This document shows, in pieces, positions 8,541 through 18,698 of a DNA stretch of 64,000 nucleotides. The position numbers were made by a program, and so were the translations under genes. The notes beneath the pieces are model-generated. The model was not told where the DNA came from. It ran no database searches and saw only the letters and a list, made by a program, of their open reading frames with translations. Source of the DNA: Novosphingobium sp. EMRT-2 (GTDB taxonomy: Bacteria > Pseudomonadota > Alphaproteobacteria > Sphingomonadales > Sphingomonadaceae); NCBI RefSeq assembly GCF_005145025.1, contig NZ_CP039695.1:2289501-2353500 (forward strand), in the 5' to 3' direction. Position 1 is the first letter of the stretch. Every line of letters begins with the position of its first letter.

Positions 8541-10381
8541 GCCGCGCGCCGCCGCGCATGGACCAGCAGGCTGGCGAGCGCCGCCGGGGTAATCCCGGCG
8601 ATCCGGCCCGCCGCCGCCAGGGTATCCGGCCGGGCGCGCTGCAACCGCTCCACCATCTCGTTGGAAAGGCCGGGCACCTCGGCGAAGGGAAAGTCGTCAC
8701 CCAGCGGCACCGCGTCGCTCGACCGCAGCTCGCGCAACTCCGCGTCCTGCCGCGCGAGATAGGGCGCATAGGCCGCGTCCTCCTCCACTTCCTCCACCAG
8801 CAGGGGATCGAACGCTTCATCCCCGACCCATGGCTGCAACGCCGCGAGCGTAACTTCGGGGAAACGCAACCATTCCATCAGGGATCGCCGGGTGCCATCG
8901 GCGCGCACCCCCATCCCCGCGCGCGCCAGTTCCGTCGGAGTGACTTCGACGGCTAGCGCGCGCTCCAGCCGCTCCCGCTGTTCCGAGCGCGCGACGAACC
9001 AGTCGGTGCGCTCCTTGCCCACACAACCCGCCTCCAGCGCCAGCGGCGTAAGCCGGGTGGAGGCATTGTTCGCGCGAAGGCGCAGGCGATACTCAGCCCG
9101 CGCGGTCAACATGCGATAGGGTTCGCTGACGCCATGAAGCGTGAGGTCGTCGATCATCACCGCCATGTAGCTCGATGCCCGGTCCAATGCGGCCGGCGCG
9201 CGGCCCAGCACCGCCGCCGCCGCGTGCATCCCGGCCACCAGCCCCTGTGCGGCGGCTTCCTCGTACCCCGTCGTCCCGTTGATCTGTCCGGCGCAGTAGA
9301 GCCCCGGAATGGCTTTCACTTCCAGGCTGCGCCGCAAGGCACGCGGATCGATGTGGTCGTATTCCACGGCATAGCCCGGCACGGTGATCTCCACCCGCTC
9401 CAAGCCCTCGATGCTGCGCATCATCGCCACCTGCACGTCGGTCGGCAGCGAGGTGCTGACGCCGTTCGGATAGACCGTGCGATCGTCCAGTCCTTCCGGC
9501 TCGAGAAACACCTGGTGCCCGTCGCGATCGCCGAAGCGGTGGATCTTGTCCTCGATCGAGGGGCAATAGCGCGGTCCCTGCGCGCCGATCGCACCCGTGA
9601 ACAGTGGCGAACGGTCCAGCCCGCTCCGGATGATGTCGTGCGTGCGCGCATTGGTACGCGCGATCGCGCAGAACACCTGCGGCACCGTGCGCATCGGCGT
9701 CAGTGGAGACATCGTCCAGGGTTCGGCGTCGCTCGGCTGCTCCGGCAGCCGCGCCCAGTCGATTGTGCGCCCATCCAGCCGGGGCGGTGTGCCCGTCTTC
9801 AGCCGCGCCATCGGCAGGTCGGCATCGCGCAACTGCTTGGCCAGCCGGTGCGCCGCGCTTTCGCCGATGCGGCCACCATCCATCCGCTCCTCGCCGCGAA
9901 ACAGCCGCCCTCCGAGGAAGGTGCCCGTACACAGCACGACCGCATCGGCCGCAAGCGCATCGCCGTTGCCCAGATCGATGCCTACCAAACGGCCGCCCTG
10001 CATCCGCAAGGCCGCCGCTTCGCCCGCAACCACGGTGAGGTTCGGTTGAGCCGCAATCATGCGCTGGATCGCGGCGCGGAACAGCTTGCGGTCCGCCTGG
10101 ACACGCGGCCCCTGCACCGCGCTGCCCTTGGAACGGTTGAGCATCCGGTAGTGAATCGCCGCCGCATCGGCCGCGCGCGCGATCAATCCGTCAAAGGCAT
10201 CGACCTCGCGCACGAGATGGCCCTTGCCCAGTCCGCCGATCGCCGGGTTGCAGCTCATCGCGCCGATCGTCTCCGGATCGAAACTCACCAGCGCCGTGCG
10301 CGCGCCCATCCGCGCCGAAACGGCGGCCGCCTCGACGCCGGCATGACCGCCGCCGACCACGATCACATCGAATTGCTGCAT
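8537..10381 (-). CDS. mnmG: tRNA uridine-5-carboxymethylaminomethyl modification enzyme MnmG
   Basis: A 614-residue MnmG (GidA). The FAD-binding [10 protein letters not shown] is at residues 10-19; further family segments are [20 protein letters not shown], the [10 protein letters not shown] region, [22 protein letters not shown] and [23 protein letters not shown]. With MnmE it installs the cmnm5 group on U34 of certain tRNAs, using FAD, NADH and methylene-THF. The C-terminal helical domain that contacts MnmE and tRNA is complete. It is followed by rsmG with a four-base overlap. A 69-base gap holding parS D separates it from mnmE. Confidence 0.96.
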   Translation of the reverse strand: MQQFDVIVVGGGHAGVEAAAVSARMGARTALVSFDPETIGAMSCNPAIGGLGKGHLVREVDAFDGLIARAADAAAIHYRMLNRSKGSAVQGPRVQADRKLFRAAIQRMIAAQPNLTVVAGEAAALRMQGGRLVGIDLGNGDALAADAVVLCTGTFLGGRLFRGEERMDGGRIGESAAHRLAKQLRDADLPMARLKTGTPPRLDGRTIDWARLPEQPSDAEPWTMSPLTPMRTVPQVFCAIARTNARTHDIIRSGLDRSPLFTGAIGAQGPRYCPSIEDKIHRFGDRDGHQVFLEPEGLDDRTVYPNGVSTSLPTDVQVAMMRSIEGLERVEITVPGYAVEYDHIDPRALRRSLEVKAIPGLYCAGQINGTTGYEEAAAQGLVAGMHAAAAVLGRAPAALDRASSYMAVMIDDLTLHGVSEPYRMLTARAEYRLRLRANNASTRLTPLALEAGCVGKERTDWFVARSEQRERLERALAVEVTPTELARAGMGVRADGTRRSLMEWLRFPEVTLAALQPWVGDEAFDPLLVEEVEEDAAYAPYLARQDAELRELRSSDAVPLGDDFPFAEVPGLSNEMVERLQRARPDTLAAAGRIAGITPAALASLLVHARRRAA

Positions 10382-10427
10382 GGGATGCCCGTTACAGGAG
10401 AGCGGGACTCACGTCAAAGTGCATCGA

Positions 10428-10443
10428 TGTTCCACGTGGAACA
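10428..10443. other. parS site D
   Basis: TGTTCCACGTGGAACA, a perfect palindrome in the short gap between mnmG and mnmE, about 6.6 kb from the proposed origin. Confidence 0.93.
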
Positions 10444-10450
10444 TTACGCT

Positions 10451-11740
10451 TCATTTGCCGATGCAGAACCGGCCAAACAGCGCGTCCAGCATGTCCTCGG
10501 TGCCGACACGCCCCACGAGCCGGTCGAGCGCCTGCCGGGCGAGGCGCAGCTCTTCCGCTGCCAGCAAGGGGTCCGGCATGGCCGCCGCCGCACCGAGAGC
10601 GGTCATCACCTCCCCCAGCAACCCCGCCTGGCGCGCATTCAGCGCCGCTTCGCCCGGAGCCGGCAACGCCGCGCGCGCATGATCCACCAACCCGGCGCGA
10701 AACGCCGACACGCCCTCCCCCGTCCGCGCCGAAAGCGCGAACCGCGCGCCGTGCTTGATCGCCCGGTCCGGACGGTCGATCCGTGTTTCGATTTCCCACA
10801 GCGAACGACCGGCAGGCCCGGCGCCCTCCGGGCCCAGCCACAACACCAGATCCGCGCGCTCGGCTTCCGCCAGCGCACGGGCGATGCCGATCCGTTCGAT
10901 CTCGCCGGCGCCGTCTTCGCGCAGGCCGGCCGTATCGATGAACGTGAAGGGCACGCCTTCAATCGCCACCGCGCGGACCAGAACATCGCGCGTGGTCCCC
11001 GGCTCGGCCGCCGTGATCGCGGCCTCGTCGTCGACCAAGGCGTTGAACAACGTGGACTTTCCGGCATTGGGCGGACCGGCGAGGACGACCCTGTAGCCCT
11101 CGCGCAAAGGCTCCGCGCGCGGCCGGGCGAGCCACGCGCCAAGATCGTCGGCCAGGGCAACCGCGTCCGCCGCGAAGCCGGCCGGAAGATCGGCTCCAAC
11201 ATCGTCCTCGTCCGAAAAATCGAGCGCGGCTTCCAGACGGGCGGAGAGCGCCAGCACCTTGTCGCGCCATCCAGCGACCAGACGCGACAACGCACCGTCC
11301 GCCATGGCCAGCGCGGCCCGCCGCTGCAACTCGGTCTCGGCGGTCAACAGATCGGCCAGCCCTTCCGCCTCGGCCAGATCGATACGCCCGTTGGCGAAGG
11401 CGCGGCGGGTGAATTCGCCGGGCAATGCCTGGCGGAATCCGGGCAGTGCCGCCAGCGCGGCCAGAACGGCGGCGACCACCGCGCGGCCGCCGTGGAGATG
11501 AAGCTCCGCGCTGTCCTCGCCCGTCGCCGTGCGGGGACCGGGCAGCCACAGCACCATGGTATGATCGAGTTCGGTACCGTCGCGCGGATCGATCAGCCGC
11601 GCCAGCGCGGCGCGGCGCGGTGCCGGGAGCTTGCCGGCAAGCGCCCGCAAGCATTCCCCGGCGTGCGGTCCACTGATCCGGACAACCGCGATGCCGGCGG
11701 GCGGTTGACCGGAAGACAGGGCGAAGATCGTGTCGGACAT
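10451..11740 (-). CDS. mnmE: tRNA modification GTPase MnmE
   Basis: A 429-residue MnmE (TrmE). The N-terminal tetrahydrofolate-binding domain (about 1-115, with GEFTRRAFANGRIDLAEAE at 108-126) is followed by a helical domain carrying the embedded G domain with P-loop GPPNAGKST at 222-230, and the protein ends in FCIGK, the conserved C-terminal CxGK motif whose cysteine is needed for modification. It partners MnmG. The ATG at 11740 gives the usual N-terminus; an extended upstream frame runs through the parS E site and is not credible. The family is usually slightly longer (about 450 residues). Confidence 0.95.
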   Translation of the reverse strand: MSDTIFALSSGQPPAGIAVVRISGPHAGECLRALAGKLPAPRRAALARLIDPRDGTELDHTMVLWLPGPRTATGEDSAELHLHGGRAVVAAVLAALAALPGFRQALPGEFTRRAFANGRIDLAEAEGLADLLTAETELQRRAALAMADGALSRLVAGWRDKVLALSARLEAALDFSDEDDVGADLPAGFAADAVALADDLGAWLARPRAEPLREGYRVVLAGPPNAGKSTLFNALVDDEAAITAAEPGTTRDVLVRAVAIEGVPFTFIDTAGLREDGAGEIERIGIARALAEAERADLVLWLGPEGAGPAGRSLWEIETRIDRPDRAIKHGARFALSARTGEGVSAFRAGLVDHARAALPAPGEAALNARQAGLLGEVMTALGAAAAMPDPLLAAEELRLARQALDRLVGRVGTEDMLDALFGRFCIGK

Positions 11741-11785
11741 GCCGGCGTCTCTAAACACCCACGCGCGCGCTGTCGAACGCCGCAA

Positions 11786-11801
11786 TGTTCCACGTGGAAC
11801 A
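11786..11801. other. parS site E
   Basis: TGTTCCACGTGGAACA, a perfect palindrome between the DUF6489 gene and mnmE, about 5.2 kb from the proposed origin. It is the origin-proximal site of the left-hand cluster. Confidence 0.93.
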
Positions 11802-11817
11802 TTCGGAACACGCGCGA

Positions 11818-12096
11818 TCAATCGTCCTTCTTCTTGGAACCCGAAACCCCGGCCTTGAACCCGGCCATCGCCGCACCGGCGCCCTGCTCCACGAACTGCT
11901 GGAACAGTTTGAGCCCCATCTCGCCCATTGGCGCGATCTGCTTGGCGTAGCCCTGGAGCTGATCGAGATTCGACACGCCCTGCATCGCCTTGGCGATGGC
12001 ATCGATATAGACGTCGTTCGCCTTGGAGACATCGGGCAACCCCAGAAAGCGGCGCGCTTCTTCCGGCGTGCAGTCGATCTCGACCTGAACTTTCAT
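11818..12096 (-). CDS. DUF6489 family protein
   Basis: A 92-residue cytoplasmic protein that opens MKVQVEIDCTPEEARRFLGLPDV and ends in a lysine-rich SGSKKKDD tail, matching the small DUF6489 family found in alphaproteobacteria. No catalytic motif, membrane segment or signal peptide is visible; the middle (about 50-80) is predicted helical and hydrophobic. Function is unknown. It lies upstream of mnmE in the same direction with a 77-base gap that holds a parS site. Confidence 0.8.
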   Translation of the reverse strand: MKVQVEIDCTPEEARRFLGLPDVSKANDVYIDAIAKAMQGVSNLDQLQGYAKQIAPMGEMGLKLFQQFVEQGAGAAMAGFKAGVSGSKKKDD

Positions 12097-12131
12097 GGAA
12101 TTCTCCCGATCAACGATGCTTCAGAGTGTCA

Positions 12132-12170
12132 CCGGAGCTTGGCAAAGTCCACTCGCGGGGCCAAGCTCGG
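12132..12170. promoter_or_regulatory. inverted repeat in divergent promoter gap
   Basis: GAGCTTGGC at 12135-12143 pairs exactly with GCCAAGCTC at 12160-12168 across a 16-base centre. It lies in the 128-base gap between the divergent DUF6489 and dienelactone hydrolase genes. No U-run follows, so an operator or a leader hairpin is more likely than a terminator. Function unproven. Confidence 0.4.
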
Positions 12171-12224
12171 TATCGACCAACGCATGATATCCGCAGGACA
12201 AACCAGTGAACAGGACGAACCACC

Positions 12225-12923
12225 ATGGGTGAGATGACGAGAATTCCAGCTTATGACGGCCAGGACGCGATCCCCGTCTATGTCGCCACGCCCGCGACCG
12301 AGGCGAAGGCCGCCATCATCGTCATTCCCGAGATCTTCGGCGTCAACGCCGGCATCCGCAAGAAATGCGACGATTGGGCCGCGCTCGGCTATGCCGCGCT
12401 GGCGCCCGACATTTTCTGGCGCTTCGCTCCGGGTGTCGAACTCAATCCCGATGTTCCGGAACAGTTGCAGGAAGCCTTCGGCTATTTCGGCCAGTACGAT
12501 GCCGATCTGGGCGTGCAGGACATCGAAGCGGCGATCCGCTGGCTGCGCAAGGAGCGCGGCGTGGCCAAGGTGGGGCTGGTCGGGTTCTGCCTGGGTGGCC
12601 GCATGGCTTATATGGCCGCCGCGCGCACCGATATCGACGCTTCGGTCGGCTATTACGGCGTGCTGATCGACCAGATGCTGGGCGAAGCCCATGCCATCGC
12701 CAATCCGCTGCTGCTGCACATCCCCACGGCGGATCACCTCGTCTCGCCCGAAGTGCAGGCAACGATCCACGCCGGGCTCGATCCGCATCCCAAGGTGACG
12801 CTCTACGACTACGAGGGGCTCGATCACGGTTTTGCCGCCGAAATGGGCAACCGCCGCGACGAGGAGGGTGCGCAACTCGCCGATAGCCGCACCCGCGCGT
12901 TCTTGGCGGAACACCTCGCCTAA
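12225..12923 (+). CDS. dienelactone hydrolase family protein
   Basis: A 232-residue alpha/beta hydrolase of the dienelactone hydrolase family. The nucleophile motif GFCLGG carries Cys122, and Asp170 (HIPTADHLV) and His201 (EGLDHGFA) complete the Cys-Asp-His triad. The conserved EIFGVN segment is at 36-41. Family members hydrolyse dienelactone in chloroaromatic breakdown, but many act on other esters; no aromatic-degradation genes are nearby, so the substrate is open. The length and the start ATG agree with the family. It is followed 89 bases later by an NTF2-like gene in the same direction. Confidence 0.9.
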   Translation: MGEMTRIPAYDGQDAIPVYVATPATEAKAAIIVIPEIFGVNAGIRKKCDDWAALGYAALAPDIFWRFAPGVELNPDVPEQLQEAFGYFGQYDADLGVQDIEAAIRWLRKERGVAKVGLVGFCLGGRMAYMAAARTDIDASVGYYGVLIDQMLGEAHAIANPLLLHIPTADHLVSPEVQATIHAGLDPHPKVTLYDYEGLDHGFAAEMGNRRDEEGAQLADSRTRAFLAEHLA

Positions 12924-13012
12924 CCACACTTCGCTCCGGTTGCGCTCCATCAATGCGAGCGCAACCGGAAGAGGCAAAATCGGATCGGCAATCAAAAGGG
13001 GAGACGAAGCCA

Positions 13013-13396
13013 ATGCAACTGGGACTGGCCGCCTGGCACCGCTACATGCTGGACAGCGATCCGGCGCTGCTGGAAGAGCTGATCGCGCCCGACGCGGTAT
13101 TCCACTCCCCTGTGGTCCACACGCCCCAGGAAGGGCGCGAGAAAGTGCTGATGTACCTAACGGCGGCGGCCGGCGTCTTCGGCAACGGCACCTTCGCCTA
13201 TGTCCGCGAACTGGTGGACGGACCGGAAGCCTGTCTTGAATTCACCGCGGAGATCGACGGGATCAAGGTCAACGGCATCGACCTGATCCGCTTCGATCTT
13301 GAAGGCCGGATCATCGATTTCAAGGTCATGGTCCGCCCGCTCAAGGCGATCAACGCCGTGTGGCAGAAGATGGCCGAGCAGCTCGAGAACACGTGA
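13013..13396 (+). CDS. NTF2-like/SnoaL-type small protein
   Basis: A 127-residue single-domain protein of the nuclear transport factor 2-like fold: an N-terminal helix (WHRYMLDSDPALLEELIAPDAVFHSP), a curved beta sheet, and DGIKVNGIDLIRFDLEGRIIDFKVMVRP near the end, the usual NTF2-like closing strands. Such proteins act as small-molecule isomerases or hydrolases, or have no catalytic role; nothing here fixes the substrate. The start ATG at 13013 follows GGGGAGACGAAGCC, a good ribosome-binding site. It is likely cotranscribed with the dienelactone hydrolase. Confidence 0.8.
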   Translation: MQLGLAAWHRYMLDSDPALLEELIAPDAVFHSPVVHTPQEGREKVLMYLTAAAGVFGNGTFAYVRELVDGPEACLEFTAEIDGIKVNGIDLIRFDLEGRIIDFKVMVRPLKAINAVWQKMAEQLENT

Positions 13397-13398
13397 TA

Positions 13399-13440
13399 CG
13401 AAAGAGGGGGCTGCGCCCGATGGCGAAGCCCCCTTCGTTT
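13399..13440. terminator. bidirectional terminator between NTF2-like gene and rho
   Basis: AGGGGGCT (13404-13411 region) pairs with AGCCCCCT (13426-13433 region), flanked by CGAAAG on the left and TTCGTTT on the right, giving U-rich ends in both directions. It separates two convergent genes. Confidence 0.8.
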
Positions 13441-13462
13441 CCTGTCCGCGTTGCGAACCGTT

Positions 13463-14719
<1,257 letters not shown>

Positions 14720-14882
14720 ATTCTTGGGTTCCGGATGGAATACTGGGAATGGCCGGCGGACCTTGGGGCTTGGAGAAAGCGGGTCCGGTCGCTGCCATGG
14801 TGGTGCGACCTCCGATGCCGGACGCACAGCGCGATATGCCTTGCCTCACGGCAAGTCAATCAGGACCGCAGCGCATCGAGGC

Positions 14883-15326
14883 TTAGAACGGCTTGAGAAT
14901 CACCAGAATGACGATCAGCGCGGCGGTCACGCCCGGCACTTCGTTGATCATCCGCAGGCGCCTGCCCGAAAGCCGGCGTTCGCCCGCCGCCAGCGCGCGG
15001 GCGTAGCCCGCCAGCCAGAAATGGTAAGCCGTCAGCGCCAGCACAAGGGCCAGCTTGGCGTGGAACCAGCCCTGCTGGAACGCGCCGGTCGTCATCGCCA
15101 GCGCCAGACCAAGCACCCACACGACGACAAGCGACGGCCACAGGATGATTTTCAGCAGCTTGCGCTCGCGATCGATCCACACCGCGTTCTCGGGCGATCC
15201 AGGCGCCGCTTCCTGATGATAGACGAAGTAGCGCGGCAGCATGAACAGCCCGGCCATCCAGAATATCACGAAGATGATGTGGCCGGCCTTGAGCCAGAGA
15301 TAGATCATCGCGAACACCTGCACCAT
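14883..15326 (-). CDS. hemJ: HemJ-type protoporphyrinogen oxidase
   Basis: A 147-residue four-helix membrane protein of the HemJ family (UPF0093). The N-terminal LKAGHIIFVIFWMAGLFMLPRYFVYHQ holds the conserved histidine and the LPR motif, and HAKLALVLALTAYHFWL is the second signature, with its conserved lysine. HemJ converts protoporphyrinogen IX to protoporphyrin IX, the penultimate haem step, in bacteria without HemY or HemG. It lies 0.5 kb from hemE, and hemB is also in this window. The start at 15326 could instead be the in-frame ATG at 15308, which opens MIYLWLKAGH. Confidence 0.9.
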   Translation of the reverse strand: MVQVFAMIYLWLKAGHIIFVIFWMAGLFMLPRYFVYHQEAAPGSPENAVWIDRERKLLKIILWPSLVVVWVLGLALAMTTGAFQQGWFHAKLALVLALTAYHFWLAGYARALAAGERRLSGRRLRMINEVPGVTAALIVILVILKPF

Positions 15327-15458
15327 GCGATCAAGGATAGCGCGTCAGCACGCATCCCGGAACGGGAGAATTGATCGGGAAAGCCTTTTGCCGCCGCTTG
15401 TCGGTAATGCAAGCCTCGAAAACCGCACCGTTATCCGGCCGGGATCGGCATCCCGCGC

Positions 15459-15785
15459 TCAGGCGCGGTGCGGACCGAACAGGATCACCGCGGCACCGGC
15501 AAGGCACAGCGCGGCGCCGCCCAGGTCCCAGCGATCCGGCCGCACGCCTTCGACGATCCACAGCCACAGCAAGGCGGACGTGATGTAGATCCCGCCATAG
15601 GCCGCATAGGCGCGCCCGGCGGCATCGCTGTCCACCAGCGTCAGCAACCACGCGAACAGGACCAGCGACGCGCAGCCGGGCACCAGCCACCACGCCGGCT
15701 TGCCCAGCCTGAGCCACGCCCAGAACGCGAAGCATCCCGTGATTTCGGCCAACGCCGCGCCCACAAAGACAAGCGGTGCCGGCAT
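15459..15785 (-). CDS. YnfA family inner-membrane protein
   Basis: A 108-residue protein, exactly the usual YnfA length, with four hydrophobic segments and the signatures [22 protein letters not shown] near the start and [20 protein letters not shown] in the middle, ending in a short basic tail. YnfA proteins resemble small multidrug-resistance transporters and have been linked to drug efflux in some enterics. Start chosen as the ATG at 15785; longer upstream frames lack family similarity. It is 34 bases downstream of the hemE stop on the same strand. Confidence 0.9.
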   Translation of the reverse strand: MPAPLVFVGAALAEITGCFAFWAWLRLGKPAWWLVPGCASLVLFAWLLTLVDSDAAGRAYAAYGGIYITSALLWLWIVEGVRPDRWDLGGAALCLAGAAVILFGPHRA

Positions 15786-15819
15786 TGCCCGATGCTCCTT
15801 ACCGCGCCCTATCGCGCCA

Positions 15820-16857
15820 TTACCGTGACTGCCCCCGCCGCCAGCCACGCACCACGGTCAGCAGGTGCTCGACATGTTCGATCGGCGTGAACTGGCCGAT
15901 GCCGTGGCCCAGGTTGAACACATGGGGCCGGTCGGCGAACGCTTCGAGAATGCGGAACGTCTGCCGTTCCAGCTCGACCCCGCCCGCCAGCAGCAGCAGC
16001 GGATCGAGATTGCCCTGCACCGGCAGGTTTGCTGGCAGGTTCTTCGCCGCCCACAGCGGATCGATCGTTTCGTCGATGCCAATGGCGTCCACTTTCGTGC
16101 CCTGCGCATAGGCCACGAGCTTTTCACCTGCGCCCTTGGGAAAGCCGATCAGCGGCACGTGCCGGTAGCGTTTGCGGATCGCGGCGGCGATGCGCGCATT
16201 GGGTTCGATCACCCAGCGTTCGAACTGCGCCGGGGAAAGGCTGCCAGCCCAGCTGTCGAACAGCTGGAGCCCTTCCGCGCCCGCTTCGACCTGTCCGGCG
16301 AGATATTCCACGGTCACGTCCACGATCGCGTCTATGATCGCCTGGAAGGCCACAGGATCGCGATAGGCGTAGGCACGCGTGTCGTGCTGGTCGCGGCTGC
16401 CCTCGCCCGCCACCATGTACGTGGCGATCGTCCACGGCGATCCGGCAAAGCCCAGCAGGGTCTTGTCGCCTGACAGCTGGCTGCGCACCCGGCGCACGGT
16501 GTCGTAGATCGGCGTCAGGCGCTCAGGGACGGCCCGCAGTGCGGAAAGCTGGGCATCGAGCAGGCGCGGCGACAGGCGCGGCCCCTCGCCCGCCAGGAAC
16601 TCCAGGTTCTGCCCCATGGCATAGGGCACGATCAGGATGTCCGAGAACAGGATCGCGCCATCGAAGCCGAAGCGCCGGATCGGCTGGAGCGTGATTTCCG
16701 CCGCCGCCTCGGCGTCATATACCAGCTCCAGGAATCCCCCCTTGGCAGCCCGCAAGGCCCGGTATTCGGGCAGGTAGCGGCCGGCTTGGCGCATCAGCCA
16801 GACAGGGTGTGAATCAAGGTTTTCGCCGGAGAGCGAGCGGAGCAGCGGGCCGGGCAT
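15820..16857 (-). CDS. hemE: uroporphyrinogen decarboxylase
   Basis: A 345-residue HemE, full length. The signature [17 protein letters not shown] is at 17-33, with the substrate-binding arginines R23 and R27; the second signature [13 protein letters not shown] and the C-terminal [15 protein letters not shown] are also present. It removes four acetate carboxyls from uroporphyrinogen III to give coproporphyrinogen III. Its 5' end faces the proposed origin, as in Caulobacter, where oriC adjoins hemE. Its promoter must lie within or next to the origin sequence, so transcription and replication initiation may interact. Confidence 0.97.
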   Translation of the reverse strand: MPGPLLRSLSGENLDSHPVWLMRQAGRYLPEYRALRAAKGGFLELVYDAEAAAEITLQPIRRFGFDGAILFSDILIVPYAMGQNLEFLAGEGPRLSPRLLDAQLSALRAVPERLTPIYDTVRRVRSQLSGDKTLLGFAGSPWTIATYMVAGEGSRDQHDTRAYAYRDPVAFQAIIDAIVDVTVEYLAGQVEAGAEGLQLFDSWAGSLSPAQFERWVIEPNARIAAAIRKRYRHVPLIGFPKGAGEKLVAYAQGTKVDAIGIDETIDPLWAAKNLPANLPVQGNLDPLLLLAGGVELERQTFRILEAFADRPHVFNLGHGIGQFTPIEHVEHLLTVVRGWRRGQSR

Positions 16858-17198
16858 CGGTTCGGTCCAATCCTAAAAAATAGATTCTTTTAAAAAGGAT
16901 GATGGAATCTGTTGTGCTGTGGATAGCGGGGATGAGCGCGCTCTGCCCGATTTGTGCCGGAGCCTCCACAAAAAAGCGTGGACCGACTCTGCGGGGCCGG
17001 CGGTCAAGGCGAAGTTATCCCCGCAGTCCCCAGCCTGTGGGGAAGGCTTTCCACCTGTCGGCAAATGGCTTGTGGATTTGCGGGCTGCGGGGGTGAAATG
17101 GCAGGTCGAACTTGTCGTCGCATTCCTCCCGTGGTTTATCCTTGCGCTATCCACAGCCTCATCCCGGGGCGCCGGAAAAGACGGGGAAACGGGCCTCG
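16858..17198. other. oriC: chromosomal replication origin (oriC)
   Basis: This 341-base gap holds no gene. It has an A/T-rich block at 16872-16898 (candidate unwinding element) and DnaA-box-like 9-mers at 16918-16926 (minus strand CTATCCACA), 17015-17023 (TTATCCCCG), 17036-17044 (minus TTCCCCACA), 17071-17079 (minus AAATCCACA) and 17147-17155 (CTATCCACA). Three GANTC sites (CcrM methylation targets) lie at 16883-16887, 16905-16909 and 16985-16989. It sits next to hemE, genes diverge from it, and parS sites are nearby. These facts together make it the likely chromosome origin. Confidence 0.88.
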
Positions 17199-18044
17199 AT
17201 GACGCGGTTGCACCTGCACCTCCTGTCGGATTCCACCGGTGAAACGCTGGAGATGATCGCCAAGGCGGCGCTCGCGCAGTTCGACGATGCCGATATCGTC
17301 CGCCACTTTTGGCCGATGGTCCGTTCGCAGCAGCATCTCGACCGGATCATGGGGGAAATCGCCGCCAATCCGGGGCTTGTCCTGTTCACGCTGGTCAATG
17401 CGGAAACCCGCGAACGGCTGGAACAGCGCTGTGCCGCGCTCGGTTTGCCCAGCGTGGCCGCGCTCGATGCGGTGACCGATGCGCTGGAGGAGCAGCTTGG
17501 CCAGGAAGCGAAGGCGCGGCCCGGCCGCCAGCACATGATGGACGAGGCCTATTTCGCCCGGGTCGATGCGATTCAGTTCACGATCGCGCATGATGACGGG
17601 GTGGGCTGGGAAAACTGGGAGCAGGCCGACATCCTTCTGGCCGGTGTTTCGCGCTCGTCCAAGACGCCGACGTCGATTTACCTCGCCAACCGGGGATACA
17701 AGGTGGCGAACATTCCGATTGTCGTGGAAAGCCCGCCCCCTTCGTCACTGTTCAATCTGCGCCGGCCGCTGGTGGTGGGGCTGACGACATCGCCCGAACG
17801 GCTGATCCAGGTCCGGCGCAACCGGCTCCTCTCGCTCAACCAGTCGCCTGAAACGGCCTATGTGAACAGCGACCAGGTCGCGCGCGAGGTCCAGTACGCC
17901 CGGCGGATGTTCGCGGACAACGGCTGGCCGGTGATTGACGTTTCGCGCCGTTCGATCGAGGAGACCGCGGCGGCGGTGATCAACCTCTACAACGAACGCC
18001 AGGCCGCCGGCGGTTCGGAAACGCCCGGACCCAAGCCGATCTGA
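17199..18044 (+). CDS. pyruvate, phosphate dikinase regulatory protein (kinase/pyrophosphorylase)
   Basis: A 281-residue DUF299/PPSR protein. It begins MTRLHLHLLSDSTGETLEMIA, the family N-terminus, and has the unusual P-loop GVSRSSKTPTSIYLANRGYK near 150-170, then LFNLRRPLVVGLTTSPERLIQVRRNRL. Such enzymes switch pyruvate phosphate dikinase or PEP synthase off by ADP-dependent phosphorylation and on by phosphorolysis, setting the flux between pyruvate and PEP. The ATG at 17199 is chosen because upstream in-frame sequence is origin DNA. In Caulobacter too, this gene flanks oriC. It begins the rightward gene set. Confidence 0.93.
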   Translation: MTRLHLHLLSDSTGETLEMIAKAALAQFDDADIVRHFWPMVRSQQHLDRIMGEIAANPGLVLFTLVNAETRERLEQRCAALGLPSVAALDAVTDALEEQLGQEAKARPGRQHMMDEAYFARVDAIQFTIAHDDGVGWENWEQADILLAGVSRSSKTPTSIYLANRGYKVANIPIVVESPPPSSLFNLRRPLVVGLTTSPERLIQVRRNRLLSLNQSPETAYVNSDQVAREVQYARRMFADNGWPVIDVSRRSIEETAAAVINLYNERQAAGGSETPGPKPI

Positions 18045-18104
18045 AACCGATCTGACCATGGTTCGCACGCGGATCTTCGCCGATCCGCACGGGAGAAACC
18101 CACA

Positions 18105-18689
18105 ATGATAGTCCTCGCTTCGCAAAGCGCCTCGCGCAAGGCCATGCTCGATGCCGCCGGTATTTCCTACGAAGCGCGGTCGTCCGATGTGGACGAAGGC
18201 GCGATCAAGCGCGAGCTGATCGGCGTGCCGGGCGGAGACGTCGCCACGATCCTGGCCGAAGCCAAGGCCCTGCCCGTTTCCGTGAGCGCACCGGGCAAGC
18301 TCGTGCTCGGCGGTGATTCCCTGGTCGAAGTGGGCGGGCGGCAGTTCGACAAGCCGGTGAGCCGCGAGCAGGCGGCCGAACACCTGCGGTTCTTTTCCGG
18401 CCAGCGGATGAACCTGCACAGCGCCGCCGTGCTGGTGCGCGACGGGATGACGGTGTGGCGTCACTGCGAGACCGCCCGGCTTGACGTTCGACAGCTTTCG
18501 GACAGCTTTATCGACAGCTATCTCAACAGGGAATGGCCCGCCGTTTCGGGCTGTGTCGGCGTGTTCCGCATCGAGGCGCTGGGCGTGCAGCTGTTCGAAG
18601 GGATCGAAGGAAGCCACTTCACCGTGCTGGGAATGCCGCTATTGGCCGTTCTCGCTGCGCTGCGCGCGCAGGGAGAGCTGGAAGGCTGA
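18105..18689 (+). CDS. maf: Maf-like nucleoside triphosphate pyrophosphatase
   Basis: A 194-residue Maf protein. The signature [17 protein letters not shown] is at residues 4-20, the acidic cluster around DEGAIKREL at about 36-44 and [10 protein letters not shown] near 67-76 hold metal/substrate residues, and the [17 protein letters not shown] segment is typical. Maf enzymes hydrolyse non-canonical or modified NTPs and in some bacteria affect septum formation. It lies in the maf-aroE-coaE-dnaQ order conserved next to alphaproteobacterial origins. The start ATG at 18105 follows GGGAGAAACCCACA, a good ribosome-binding site. Confidence 0.93.
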   Translation: MIVLASQSASRKAMLDAAGISYEARSSDVDEGAIKRELIGVPGGDVATILAEAKALPVSVSAPGKLVLGGDSLVEVGGRQFDKPVSREQAAEHLRFFSGQRMNLHSAAVLVRDGMTVWRHCETARLDVRQLSDSFIDSYLNREWPAVSGCVGVFRIEALGVQLFEGIEGSHFTVLGMPLLAVLAALRAQGELEG

Positions 18690-18698
18690 GAAAGGGCC

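Noticed and set aside
9134..11950. A 938-codon plus-strand open frame
   Set aside because: It is antisense to mnmG and mnmE and runs through two parS sites; composition is typical of a shadow frame.
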